NCBI RefSeq assembly: GCF_002936985.1
Contig: NZ_MPZN01000008.1
Coordinates: forward strand, 1 to 64,000
Source of the DNA: Microterricola pindariensis
GTDB taxonomy: Bacteria; Actinomycetota; Actinomycetes; Actinomycetales; Microbacteriaceae
DNA length: 64,000 nucleotides
Reading direction: 5' to 3'
Part shown: piece after piece, positions 26,587 through 34,994 of the stretch
How positions within the stretch are numbered: the first letter of the stretch is position 1
How the letters are laid out: each line of letters starts with the position of its first letter
Position numbers and translations under genes: made by a program
Notes under the pieces: model-generated
Databases searched by the model: none
Seen by the model: only the letters and a program-made list of their open reading frames with translations
What the model was told of the DNA's origin: nothing

Positions 26587-28346
26587 GACCTACAACAGGG
26601 CTCACCTTCGGGGGACGATACGAGCTCCTTTCGCGGATCGCGATCGGCGGCATGGGCGAGGTGTGGCAGGCCACAGACCTCGTCATCGGCCGCCAGGTTG
26701 CCATCAAGATCTTGAAGGACGAGTATCTCGGCGACCCCGGCTTCCTCGAGCGCTTCCGTGCCGAGGCCCGCCACGCCGCACTGGTCAACCATGAGGGCAT
26801 CGCCAACGTCTTCGACTACGGCGAGGAAGAGGGCAGCGCCTTCCTCGTGATGGAGCTCGTGCCTGGTGAGGCGCTCTCCACGATCCTCGAGCGCGAACAC
26901 GTGCTTCCCACCGACAAGGTGCTCGACATCGTCGCGCAGACCGCGTCTGCCCTGCACGCCGCGCACGCCGCCGGCCTGGTGCACCGCGACATCAAGCCGG
27001 GCAACCTCCTCATCACGCCCGACGGGCGCGTCAAGATCACCGACTTCGGCATCGCCCGCATCGCCGACCAGGTTCCGCTGACCGCCACCGGCCAGGTCAT
27101 GGGAACGGTGCAGTACCTCTCCCCCGAGCAGGCCTCCGGCCACCCGGCATCCCCCACGACCGACATCTACTCCCTGGGCATCGTCGCCTACGAGGCCCTC
27201 GCCGGTCGACGCCCGTTCACGGGCGAGTCGCAGGTCGCCATCGCGATGGCCCAGATCAACGAGGCCCCGCCGGAGCTGCCGCTCACCGTCTCCGAGCCGG
27301 TGCGCAACCTCGTCTTCGCCTGCATCGCCAAGAACCCGGCCGAACGGCCCGCCTCCGCCGCGCACCTCGCGCGGGCGGCGACGGCGCTGCGCCGCGGCGA
27401 CGTGCAGGCGGCCGCCGCCTCCGTGCCGGCCATCGCCGGGCTCACCGCGGCGGGCGACGACCTCACCGCGCTCTTCCCGACCCAGCAGGGCGCGCCGACG
27501 GCTGCCACGACGATCCTGCCCGCCACGAGCGGCATCGCCGGCTCGATGACGGCGGCCGACACCACCGTCGCCGAGAAGCCGAAGAAGAAGCGCAGCCCGT
27601 GGACCTGGCCGCTCATCGCGCTGATCGCGCTCCTCGCGATCGTGCTGATCGGCGCCATCGTGGCCCTCGCGACGCAGAACAACGAGCCGAAGACGCCGCC
27701 CACCACTCCGTCGACCGTGGCCTCGACCCCGCCGACGACCCCGTCGGTCAAGCCGAGCACGCCTCCTCCCGCCCCGACCACGGCCCCGATCGTCGAGTCC
27801 GACTTCGTCGGGCGCACCGCCGACGAGGCCCGCGCCATGCTCGGCGAGCTCGGCATGACGGCCGACGTCAAGACCGGCAACGCCGCGACTTCGCAGGACG
27901 ACGTGAACCGGGTCTACGCGGTCAACCCCACCGGCAAGAACGTCGCCATCGGCACGACCATCACGGTCACCGTCTGGGGCGATGTGGTCATGCCGAGTGC
28001 CCCGAGCTCCGCGCCCTCGCTGGCCGGAGGCTCCGAGCCGTTCGAACCGGGCAGCGACGTCACCATCTCGTGGCCGGCGCAGAGCTGCCCCAGCGGTCAG
28101 GAGCTGAGCGGATACGGCGTCAGCGTGTCCGGCGGCGACGCAACCGTCAAGGTGCAGGACCAGAGCCCCGGCGGATCGCGCACCGCAGTCATCACCGCGG
28201 GCAACGAGCCGTTCTCGGTCACCTTCACCTACTTCTGCGGCCCGTTCGAATCACCGAGCTCGCCGGCGCTGACCGTCGACGTTTCCGAGGCCACGCCTGA
28301 GGCAGTTGCACCAACGCCGACCCCGGGATCGAGCACGAAGCCCTAG
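26583..28346 (+). CDS. pknA: PknA: receptor-like Ser/Thr protein kinase
   Basis: A 587-aa kinase. The catalytic domain (about 12-270) has [13 protein letters not shown], catalytic [16 protein letters not shown] and the [10 protein letters not shown] activation-loop end. A membrane helix lies at about 340-364 ([19 protein letters not shown]), then a Thr/Pro-rich linker, one PASTA-like domain (about 400-465) and a C-terminal beta domain with two cysteines. It controls growth and division with PknB. Confidence 0.94.
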   Translation: MRPTTGLTFGGRYELLSRIAIGGMGEVWQATDLVIGRQVAIKILKDEYLGDPGFLERFRAEARHAALVNHEGIANVFDYGEEEGSAFLVMELVPGEALSTILEREHVLPTDKVLDIVAQTASALHAAHAAGLVHRDIKPGNLLITPDGRVKITDFGIARIADQVPLTATGQVMGTVQYLSPEQASGHPASPTTDIYSLGIVAYEALAGRRPFTGESQVAIAMAQINEAPPELPLTVSEPVRNLVFACIAKNPAERPASAAHLARAATALRRGDVQAAAASVPAIAGLTAAGDDLTALFPTQQGAPTAATTILPATSGIAGSMTAADTTVAEKPKKKRSPWTWPLIALIALLAIVLIGAIVALATQNNEPKTPPTTPSTVASTPPTTPSVKPSTPPPAPTTAPIVESDFVGRTADEARAMLGELGMTADVKTGNAATSQDDVNRVYAVNPTGKNVAIGTTITVTVWGDVVMPSAPSSAPSLAGGSEPFEPGSDVTISWPAQSCPSGQELSGYGVSVSGGDATVKVQDQSPGGSRTAVITAGNEPFSVTFTYFCGPFESPSSPALTVDVSEATPEAVAPTPTPGSSTKP

Positions 28347-28415
28347 TAGCACCGGCACGACACCCATCCGAGGGTAATATCACGTAAGTGCGCCGAGCTA
28401 TGAGGGAGATTTGTT

Positions 28416-30113
28416 TTGTCTGAGGAAGGTCGCCTGATCGCTGGGCGCTACCGTGTGGGCGAGCTCATTGGGCGCGGCGGGATGTCTGATGTGCACCGCG
28501 GCACCGACTCGCGTCTGGGGCGCACAGTGGCCATCAAGCTGCTGAAGCCGTCGCTGGCCAGCGACCCGGCCTTCCGTACCCGCTTCCGCCAGGAGGCCCA
28601 GGCGGCCGCGCGCATGGCGCACCCCACGATCGTGCGCGTCTTCGACGCCGGCGAGGAGACGGTCACCGACCCCAGCGGGCACGAGACCCAGCTCCCCTTC
28701 ATCGTGATGGAATACGTCGACGGCACGCTGCTGAAGGACATCATCCGGCAGGGCCCGCTCGACTCGACGGAGGCTGTGCGCATCCTCGAGGGCGTGCTCA
28801 CCGCTCTCGAGTACTCCCACCGAGCCGGGGTCGTGCACCGCGACATCAAGCCGGGCAACATCATGATCACCCGCAACGGCCAGGTCAAGGTCATGGACTT
28901 CGGCATCGCCCGCGCGATCTCGGACTCCTCGACCACGGTCGCGCAGACCACCGCCATCCTCGGCACCGCCTCCTACTTCTCGCCGGAGCAGGCCAAGGGC
29001 GAGATCGTCGATGCCCGCACCGACCTCTACTCGACCGGTGTCGTGCTGTTCGAGATGCTCACCGCGCGTCCCCCCTTCCGCGGCGACACCCCGGTGGCCG
29101 TCGCCTACCAGCACGTCTCGGAGGCTGCCCCCAAGCCGAGCAGCTTCAACCCGAAGGTCTCCCCCGCGCTCGACGCCGTTGTCGCCCGCGCGATGACGAA
29201 GGACAGGGATCAGCGCTACCAGAGCGCCGCGGAGTTCCGCTCGGAGCTGGAGATGGCCGCCGCCGGCCACGTGCCGATCCACCCGGCACCCGAGTCCGCG
29301 GCAACCGCGCTGTTCAGCCAGAACCCGAACGCCGTTTCCGCGTCAGAACTGGCGCTCAAGCAGCTCTCTGAAGACACCAACATGGTGCGCACCCAGCGCC
29401 GCCCACCCGCCCTCTGGATCTGGGCCGGCGTGATGAGCGTCATCGTCATCGTCATCACGGTGATGCTCTGGGCGATGAACCTGAGCCCCAGCACCGAGCT
29501 GCCGCCCTCCTCCCGCGAGGTGCCTGCTCTCACCGGGCAGAGCTTCGCCCAGGCGCAGGAGGCCCTGGCCGCGCAGGAGCTGCAGGCCACCGAGATGCGC
29601 GAGGCCAGTTCCACGGTGCCCGCCGACCAGGTGGTTCGCACCGATCCCGTCGCCGGCACCATCGTCACCCCCAACACGACGATCAAGGTCTACGTGTCCA
29701 CCGGCAAGACGGCGGTCGCCATCCCGGATGTCAGCAACATCAGCCTGGCCGACGCCGAGGCGAAGCTCACGGCTGCCGGCTTCCAGCTCGGCCTCACGAC
29801 CAAGAAGAACTCGCCGACCATCGCCGCGGACACCGTGCTCAGCACCATGCCGGCAGCCGGCACGGAGGGCCACGAGGGCGACACCGTTGACGTGACGATC
29901 TCCAGCGGGCTCGTGGAGCTGCCCGACCTGACGGGCCAGACGCTCAGCGCGGCGACGGCCATCCTGCAGGGTCCAGAGCTGCAGCTGGAGGCCACACCGG
30001 TGCGCGACGACAACTGCGACGCGCAGCCGAACGACCCGATCGTGCGACAGTCGCTCGCCCCCGGCGATGTGCCCCAGCGCTCCGAGGTACAGCTCACCTA
30101 CTGCGCGGGGTAG
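28416..30113 (+). CDS. pknB: PknB: PASTA-domain Ser/Thr protein kinase
   Basis: A 565-aa kinase with [40 protein letters not shown] and GTASYFSPEQ in the catalytic domain, a membrane helix at about 333-355, and three extracellular PASTA repeats (from VPALTGQSFAQAQEAL, IPDVSNISLADAEAKL and LPDLTGQTLSAATAIL) that sense muropeptides or lipid II. TTG start after GAGGGAG. Last gene of the signalling cluster. Confidence 0.95.
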   Translation: MSEEGRLIAGRYRVGELIGRGGMSDVHRGTDSRLGRTVAIKLLKPSLASDPAFRTRFRQEAQAAARMAHPTIVRVFDAGEETVTDPSGHETQLPFIVMEYVDGTLLKDIIRQGPLDSTEAVRILEGVLTALEYSHRAGVVHRDIKPGNIMITRNGQVKVMDFGIARAISDSSTTVAQTTAILGTASYFSPEQAKGEIVDARTDLYSTGVVLFEMLTARPPFRGDTPVAVAYQHVSEAAPKPSSFNPKVSPALDAVVARAMTKDRDQRYQSAAEFRSELEMAAAGHVPIHPAPESAATALFSQNPNAVSASELALKQLSEDTNMVRTQRRPPALWIWAGVMSVIVIVITVMLWAMNLSPSTELPPSSREVPALTGQSFAQAQEALAAQELQATEMREASSTVPADQVVRTDPVAGTIVTPNTTIKVYVSTGKTAVAIPDVSNISLADAEAKLTAAGFQLGLTTKKNSPTIAADTVLSTMPAAGTEGHEGDTVDVTISSGLVELPDLTGQTLSAATAILQGPELQLEATPVRDDNCDAQPNDPIVRQSLAPGDVPQRSEVQLTYCAG

Positions 30114-30141
30114 TCGGACTCCCGACCGGCGTGAGCCGGGC

Positions 30142-30780
30142 TCAGCCCAGGCGCACCAGCGGGTTGAGGTCGAGCGCGCGCGCCGCGGCCCCGGCCAGCC
30201 CAGCGCCCTCCAGCCAGTTTCCGAGCATCCGGTAGCCGCCCTCCGTCAGCACGGACTCCGGGTGGAACTGCACACCGTAGAGCGGCGCTGAGGCGTGCCT
30301 GAGGCCCATGATGACCCCACCCTGCGTGCGCGAGGTGATCACCAGCTCGGCCGGGACCGTCTCCTCGACGACGGCGAGCGAGTGGTAGCGGGTGGCCGTG
30401 AACGGCTGCGGCACGCCGGCGTAGAACGGGCTGTCGTCGTGGGCGACCAACGAGGTCTTGCCGTGCATGAGCTCCTCGGCGTTCGTCACGGTGGCGCCGA
30501 AGGCCTCCGCGATGGCCTGGTGGCCGAGGCAGACGCCGAGCAGCGGCTGGCCGGCGGCGTAGGCGGCACGCACCGTCGCGATCGAGACGCCCGCGTCGGC
30601 GGGCTTGCCCGGGCCGGGCGAGACCAGCACGGCGTCGTACTCGGCCGCGCGGTCCGCGGCGTCCGCCACCGGGTAGTCGTCATTGCGCACGACGGTGGTT
30701 TCGGCGCCGAGCTCCTGCAGGTAGCCGTTCAGCGTGTAGACGAAGCTGTCATAGTTGTCGATGACGAGTACGCGGGTCAT
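30142..30780 (-). CDS. Glutamine amidotransferase TrpG/PabA
   Basis: A 212-aa class I glutamine amidotransferase. SPGPGKP, the nucleophile loop PLLGVCLGHQAIAEAFG and the His-Glu pair in GVQFHPESVLTEGG are intact. It supplies ammonia to an anthranilate or aminodeoxychorismate synthase; no partner is nearby. This position beside pknB and sortase is conserved in actinobacteria, where it is usually annotated pabA/trpG. Start at 30780 overlaps the preceding small gene. Confidence 0.93.
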   Translation of the reverse strand: MTRVLVIDNYDSFVYTLNGYLQELGAETTVVRNDDYPVADAADRAAEYDAVLVSPGPGKPADAGVSIATVRAAYAAGQPLLGVCLGHQAIAEAFGATVTNAEELMHGKTSLVAHDDSPFYAGVPQPFTATRYHSLAVVEETVPAELVITSRTQGGVIMGLRHASAPLYGVQFHPESVLTEGGYRMLGNWLEGAGLAGAAARALDLNPLVRLG

Positions 30781-30935
30781 GTGCCGACCGTCGCTTCCTG
30801 GTTGTTGATGAGCGTCTCCACCCAGGGGAAGACCCAGGTGGCAAGGGAGTAGATGGCCGCGGTCAGGAGCACCAGCAGCAGCAGGATGCGCAGCCAGACC
30901 GGGCCCGGGAGGACCCGCCATAAAGCACCGTACAT
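30777..30935 (-). CDS. Conserved-looking 52-aa membrane protein
   Basis: A short gene on the minus strand: MYGALWRVLPGPVWLRILLL begins the product and INNQEATVGT ends it. Residues 12-40 form one long hydrophobic segment (ILLLLVLLTAAIYSLATWVF). It sits exactly between the sortase gene (3 bp away) and trpG/pabA (ATGA overlap), so it is almost certainly translated as part of this operon. Function unknown; it may help the sortase or the kinases in the membrane. Confidence 0.75.
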   Translation of the reverse strand: MYGALWRVLPGPVWLRILLLLVLLTAAIYSLATWVFPWVETLINNQEATVGT

Positions 30936-30938
30936 CGA

Positions 30939-31751
30939 TCAGCCTTCCTGCACCTGAGCGGCGACTTGTGCGGCGATCTCCGCCGGCGGGCCCGCGCTGA
31001 GCGGCTGCCAGCTCTCGAACACCCCGTACGAGATGATGCGCTCGTCGGTCGAGTACAGCGGGTTGCAGGTGGTGAGCGTGATGATCGCCTCGACCGGGGC
31101 GGCCTCCGGCAGGCGCGGGACCGGCGCGAGAACGTCTCCTGCGCTCGGCTGCACGTACTCGTGGTTGCGGAAGCGGTAGGTGTAGTAGCCGTCGGCGGTC
31201 TGCACGTAGATGGCGTCGCCGAGCTGCAGCTCATTCACGAGGTGCATGCCGCCGCCCCAGGCGCTGCGGTGGGCGGCCACCGCGAAGTTGCCCGGCTCGC
31301 CCGGCATCTGGGTGTTGTCGTAGCGGCCGACACCGAGGTACATGCTGTTCAGGACGTCCAGCGTGGTGCCCTCTGCGATGTTGCGGGCATACTCCGGGCC
31401 GAAGCGGGGAACGTAGAGAACGCCGAGGATCTGACCGTGCTCCGGGGCTTCGGCAACCGGCGTCGGCCCGAAGTCGACGGGCACCTCGGGGTCGGCGGCG
31501 TCCGGCTGTGGCGCAAGCGGGGCCCCGGCCTGGGCGATCCATTCCTGACTCTGGGATGCCGCGGAGCTCTTCTGCTGGTTTGCCATGATGGCGTCGTTCC
31601 ACCACAGCTGCCAGGCGAGGAACAACAGCACCAGCACGCCGGCGGTGACCAGCAGCTCGCCGAGCACTCCCGCGACGCTGACCCGGGGGCGAGCGCGGCC
31701 TCGGTCCCGGCCCGGGCGCCGAGTCCTGGGCGTCTCGGCGGCCTCACTCAT
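30939..31751 (-). CDS. Class E sortase
   Basis: A 270-aa sortase. A basic N-terminus, a membrane helix (VLGELLVTAGVLVLLFLAWQLW) and a Gln/Pro-rich linker precede the sortase fold. Catalytic His is in GNFAVAAHRSAWGG, Cys in ITLTTCNPLYSTDERIISYG, with Arg just after. Class E enzymes anchor LPxTG/LAxTG proteins in actinobacteria; the LPATG protein encoded at 34995 is a plausible client. Divergent from crgA. Confidence 0.94.
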   Translation of the reverse strand: MSEAAETPRTRRPGRDRGRARPRVSVAGVLGELLVTAGVLVLLFLAWQLWWNDAIMANQQKSSAASQSQEWIAQAGAPLAPQPDAADPEVPVDFGPTPVAEAPEHGQILGVLYVPRFGPEYARNIAEGTTLDVLNSMYLGVGRYDNTQMPGEPGNFAVAAHRSAWGGGMHLVNELQLGDAIYVQTADGYYTYRFRNHEYVQPSAGDVLAPVPRLPEAAPVEAIITLTTCNPLYSTDERIISYGVFESWQPLSAGPPAEIAAQVAAQVQEG

Positions 31752-31830
31752 GCTGCAATCCTATGGGAGCTGGGCGACCGGCCACGGCGGTGCTCGGTAT
31801 CCCCATGGTGTTCAGGATAGAATCGCACGC

Positions 31831-32073
31831 ATGGCACGCACGAAATCATCGAAGCCCGCACCAGTGGTCGAGAACCGCTCTGGTGAAGACGCCCCGAACG
31901 CGGTGTGGTTCAAGCCCGTCATGTTCGGCTTCATGCTGCTCGGACTGGTGTGGATCATCGTGTTCTACGTGAGCCAGGGAGCCTGGCCCGTCGCCGCGCT
32001 CGGCTCGTGGAACATCCTCGTCGGGTTCGGAATCGCCTTCATCGGCTTCCTCATGACCACCCGCTGGCGCTGA
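31831..32073 (+). CDS. crgA: CrgA cell-division protein
   Basis: An 80-aa protein with a polar N-terminus and two membrane helices (VMFGFMLLGLVWIIVFYVSQ and WNILVGFGIAFIGFLMTTRW), with the family-typical WFKPVMFG and NILVGFGI. CrgA recruits division proteins at the septum in actinobacteria. ATG 31831 agrees with family length. Confidence 0.95.
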   Translation: MARTKSSKPAPVVENRSGEDAPNAVWFKPVMFGFMLLGLVWIIVFYVSQGAWPVAALGSWNILVGFGIAFIGFLMTTRWR

Positions 32074-32093
32074 CTCAGCGCTCCGCGTGATTC

Positions 32094-32122
32094 GGCCGTC
32101 ACCCTCGGGTGGCGGCCTTTTT
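32094..32122 (+). terminator. Intrinsic terminator of crgA
   Basis: Arms GGCCGTCACC and GGTGGCGGCC with a CTCG loop are followed by TTTTT, 20 bases after the crgA stop. Confidence 0.9.
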
Positions 32123-32188
32123 CATGCCCGCTGTGCCCGCCGGTCCGCGGCCGGCGTCCACAGCCCGTGCTGTAACCCCATAAGAAAG

Positions 32189-32276
32189 TTATCCACAGGG
32201 GTTTACCCGTGTGGAAAGTTACATCCGTGTAATTATCCCCAGTGTTAATAACCCTGTGGATAGATTCTGGGGATAA
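32189..32276. promoter_or_regulatory. DnaA-box cluster
   Basis: Five DnaA-box-like 9-mers lie within 88 bp. TTATCCACA at 32189-32197 is perfect. Others are TTTCCACAC (minus, 32209-32217), TTATCCCCA (32233-32241), CTATCCACA (minus, 32255-32263) and TTATCCCCA (minus, 32268-32276). The region is AT-rich for this genome (GTGTTAATAACC between boxes). It lies in the 232-bp crgA-rhomboid gap, outside the presumed oriC near dnaA, and could be a DnaA-titration or regulatory site. Confidence 0.65.
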
Positions 32277-32305
32277 CTCTGTGGAGAGGCCGGGATGCCG
32301 CGGGC

Positions 32306-33154
32306 TCAGACCAGTGGGAAGAACACGTAGCGCAGGCTGAGCAGCAGCAACACCAGCGTGAGGGCGCTGAGCAGCACGATCTGGAGGGCCTTCTGGTCCC
32401 GCTTGCGGGTCTCCATGTAGATCAGCCCGACGAGCGCGCCGCCGACCAGACCGCCGAGGTGGGCCTGCCAGGCGATGTTCAGGTTGGGGATGAACCCGAT
32501 CACGAGGTTGATGCCGAGCAGCACGAGCAGCTGTCTGGCGTCGCCGCCCATCCGGCGCTGGATCACCAGGAAGGCGCCCATCAGGCCGAAGATGGCGCCG
32601 GAGGCGCCGACGACCTGCGTCGTCGGCGAGCTGAGCAGCACGACCCCGGCCGAGCCGGCCAGCGCGCTGATCAGGTAGAGCGCGAGAAAGCGGCCGCGGC
32701 CGAGCATCCGCTCGAGCAGCTGCCCGAAGATCCACAGCGTGTACATGTTCAGCGCCACGTGGAGGATGAAGCCGGTGGAGTGCACGAGCGCAGCGGTGAG
32801 CAGACGCCACGGCTCGAAGATGTGTGTCGACACCGCGATCGGTGTGAAGAACAGCGCGTTCGTCACCCCGAGCCCGGGGATCCACTGCAAGACGAAGACG
32901 AGCAGGGTGAGCCCGATGATGCTGTACGTCACCACGGGGGCGCCCTGCCCCGTCATCCGGGTCAGGATGGCGGGCTTGGTGCGCGGCGCGGATGCCCGCT
33001 GCTCGCGCATGCACTCAGGGCAGGTAACACCAACTGCCCCGACTGTCTGGCAGTCGGGGCAGATGGTACGGCCACAACGCTGACAGAGGATGTAGCTCTG
33101 CCGCGAGGGGTGCCGGTAGCAATAGTCTGCCGCCGAGTCCGGCACCGAGGTCAT
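32306..33154 (-). CDS. Rhomboid intramembrane serine protease with zinc-finger N-terminus
   Basis: A 282-aa protein. Residues 12-48 hold a B-box-like zinc module (C12, H15, C24, C27, C32, C35, C45, C48). Six helices follow with the catalytic serine in VVGASGAIFGLMGA (S185) and catalytic histidine in AWQAHLGGLVGG (H232). It cleaves membrane proteins within the bilayer. Substrate unknown. Conserved neighbour of the cyclophilin gene in actinobacteria. Confidence 0.93.
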   Translation of the reverse strand: MTSVPDSAADYCYRHPSRQSYILCQRCGRTICPDCQTVGAVGVTCPECMREQRASAPRTKPAILTRMTGQGAPVVTYSIIGLTLLVFVLQWIPGLGVTNALFFTPIAVSTHIFEPWRLLTAALVHSTGFILHVALNMYTLWIFGQLLERMLGRGRFLALYLISALAGSAGVVLLSSPTTQVVGASGAIFGLMGAFLVIQRRMGGDARQLLVLLGINLVIGFIPNLNIAWQAHLGGLVGGALVGLIYMETRKRDQKALQIVLLSALTLVLLLLSLRYVFFPLV

Positions 33155-33163
33155 AGATGCAGC

Positions 33164-33703
33164 CTAGAGCTGCTCGATGGTGATGCTCTCGATGACGACG
33201 TCGTCGAGCGGGCGGTCGCGGCCGTCGGTCGGGACCGAGCCGAGCTTGTCGACGATGGCGCGGGAATCCGCGTCCTCGACGGCACCGAAGATCGAGTGCT
33301 TGCCCTGCAGCCAGGTGGTCGGGGCGGTGGTGATGAAGAACTGCGAACCGTTGGTTCCGCGGCCGCCCTGGATGCCGGCGTTGGCCATGGCCAGCATGTA
33401 CGGCTCGGTGAAGTCGAGGTCCGGGCTGATCTCGTCGTCGAACTGGTAGCCGGGGCCGCCGATGCCCTGGCCAAGCGGGTCGCCGCCCTGGATCATGAAT
33501 CCGGGGATGATGCGGTGGAACACGACGCCGTTGTACAACGGGGTGTTGCTCTTCACGCCGGTGGCCGGGTGGGTCCATTCCTGCTCACCGGTGGCGAGCC
33601 CGACAAAGTTGCGGACGGTCTTCGGGGCATGGTTGCCGAACAGGTTCACCTTGATCGGGCCGTAGTTGGTGTTGAGCGTTGCGACAGCGGTGTGCTTGGA
33701 CAT
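33164..33703 (-). CDS. ppiA: Cyclophilin-type peptidyl-prolyl isomerase
   Basis: A 179-aa cytosolic cyclophilin without signal peptide. Catalytic FHRIIPGFMIQGGDP, substrate-pocket GTNGSQFFITT and W-containing TTWLQGKHSIFG are all present. It catalyses prolyl cis-trans isomerization. In the pre-insertion chromosome it lay two short genes and one surface-protein gene away from tRNA-Ala. Confidence 0.95.
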   Translation of the reverse strand: MSKHTAVATLNTNYGPIKVNLFGNHAPKTVRNFVGLATGEQEWTHPATGVKSNTPLYNGVVFHRIIPGFMIQGGDPLGQGIGGPGYQFDDEISPDLDFTEPYMLAMANAGIQGGRGTNGSQFFITTAPTTWLQGKHSIFGAVEDADSRAIVDKLGSVPTDGRDRPLDDVVIESITIEQL

Positions 33704-33850
33704 AGCAACATTCTCTCACAGGCATTTGTGGCGTCCGGCGTTGTTCGCGCGCAACGAAATACACAGGGCGATCTGCAAACTCTCGCCCCGCACTCAGCCA
33801 ATTCGGTGGCAAGATGGTAGCTGTTCGCCAGAGACACGATGGAGGGTCCG

Positions 33851-34375
33851 ATGAGCCTGTCACGAAAGCGTCGCAAAGAACTCGATCACCTGCGCAGCAG
33901 CGCCGAGGAATTGTGGGAACAGCAGCAGGCGGTGTTGAACCACGCCAACGATGTCGCCCGGGAGGCCAGCCGCCAGCTCAGCCACCTCACCCGCGAGGAG
34001 GTCGCGCCACGAGTGCGTGACAGCTACGCGCAGTACGTCCGTCCCGGCGTCGACCAGGCGCGCGAGCTCGCACGGGGAACGGGCGCGACCATCGAGCGCA
34101 CCGTCGTTCCCGCTCTGGGCAGCGCCATCGGCACCGTGCTGAGCGTCGGTGATGTGGCCAGGGACGCCCGCGTGCGCGCCGCGTTCAACCGCGTCGCCCC
34201 GAAGAAGGTCGTGGTTCCCGAGAAGAAGAGCTCGGGCATCGGCGGAACCATCGCCCTCGCCGCGGCCGTTCTGGTCGCCGCCGGCGTCGCCTACGCCGTC
34301 TGGCAGACCTTCCGCGCCGACGATGAGCTCTGGGTCGCCGACGACGAGTCCCCTCTCGACGGCACCCGCCCCTAG
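33851..34375 (+). CDS. C-terminally anchored coiled-coil protein
   Basis: A 174-aa protein with a basic N-terminus (MSLSRKRRKELDHL), a helical/coiled-coil segment to about residue 70 and a membrane helix near 136-156 (IALAAAVLVAAGVAYAVWQT), ending in an acidic tail. ATG 33851 has GGAGGG upstream; ATG 33839 does not. Similar proteins occur at this spot in Microbacteriaceae with no assigned function. Confidence 0.8.
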   Translation: MSLSRKRRKELDHLRSSAEELWEQQQAVLNHANDVAREASRQLSHLTREEVAPRVRDSYAQYVRPGVDQARELARGTGATIERTVVPALGSAIGTVLSVGDVARDARVRAAFNRVAPKKVVVPEKKSSGIGGTIALAAAVLVAAGVAYAVWQTFRADDELWVADDESPLDGTRP

Positions 34376-34384
34376 GACTCCCCC

Positions 34385-34432
34385 CGCACAGTAAAGGCCG
34401 CCATCCCTCGGGATGGCGGCCTTTACTGTGCG
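34385..34432. terminator. Bidirectional terminator
   Basis: Perfect 22-bp arms (34385-34406, 34411-34432) with a CTCG loop between convergent genes. The stem holds AAAGGCCGCC/GGCGGCCTTT, giving T-runs in both directions. Just beyond, GCTCTGGTTCTG is repeated nearly three times (34432-34468). Confidence 0.9.
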
Positions 34433-34481
34433 CTCTGGTTCTGCGCGCTCTGGTTCTGTGTGCTCTGGCGCGCGGCGGCGA

Positions 34482-34931
34482 TCAGCGCTCGATCAGGATG
34501 CCGTTGGCCGGCTGCGCCTCGTTCAACGCGAGTCCGATGCGCACCAGCTCGACGGTCTTCAACCCCGCCAGCTCGGCGAGCGGCACCCACCGCGCCTCGT
34601 CGCTGGAGCCACCCCGTTCGTGGGCGAGCTCGCCCGAGATGACGTGCGCCCGGTAGAGAATGCGGATCGAGTTCAGCGGGCGTGCGACGGCGCCGGGCAG
34701 CCGGCTGTGCGAGCCGATGATGTGGTTGTCGATGCCGAGCAGCACGTCGAGTGCGGCATGGTAGCCGGTCTCCTCGAAGATCTCGCGGATGGCGGTCTGT
34801 GACGGGTTCTCGTCGCCCTCGAGCCCGCCTCCCGGCAACGTCCAGGCGTTGCGCCCGTGCTCGTTCCAGTGCGAGAGCAGGATGTGCCCATCCCTGATGA
34901 TCACCCCGTAGGCAGCAACCCTGATGTCCAT
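34482..34931 (-). CDS. Nudix hydrolase
   Basis: A 149-aa Nudix protein. The Nudix box is complete: G35 followed by E41, then R49-E50-I-F-E53-E54-T-G56-Y (GGLEGDENPSQTAIREIFEE). It hydrolyses a nucleoside diphosphate linked to another moiety; the substrate is not predictable. Product ends NGILIER. Confidence 0.9.
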   Translation of the reverse strand: MDIRVAAYGVIIRDGHILLSHWNEHGRNAWTLPGGGLEGDENPSQTAIREIFEETGYHAALDVLLGIDNHIIGSHSRLPGAVARPLNSIRILYRAHVISGELAHERGGSSDEARWVPLAELAGLKTVELVRIGLALNEAQPANGILIER

Positions 34932-34994
34932 TCCGCAACACTACGCCGGAATGCTCGGAGGGCCGCGGCGGACCGGCCCTCCGAGCGTGCGTGT

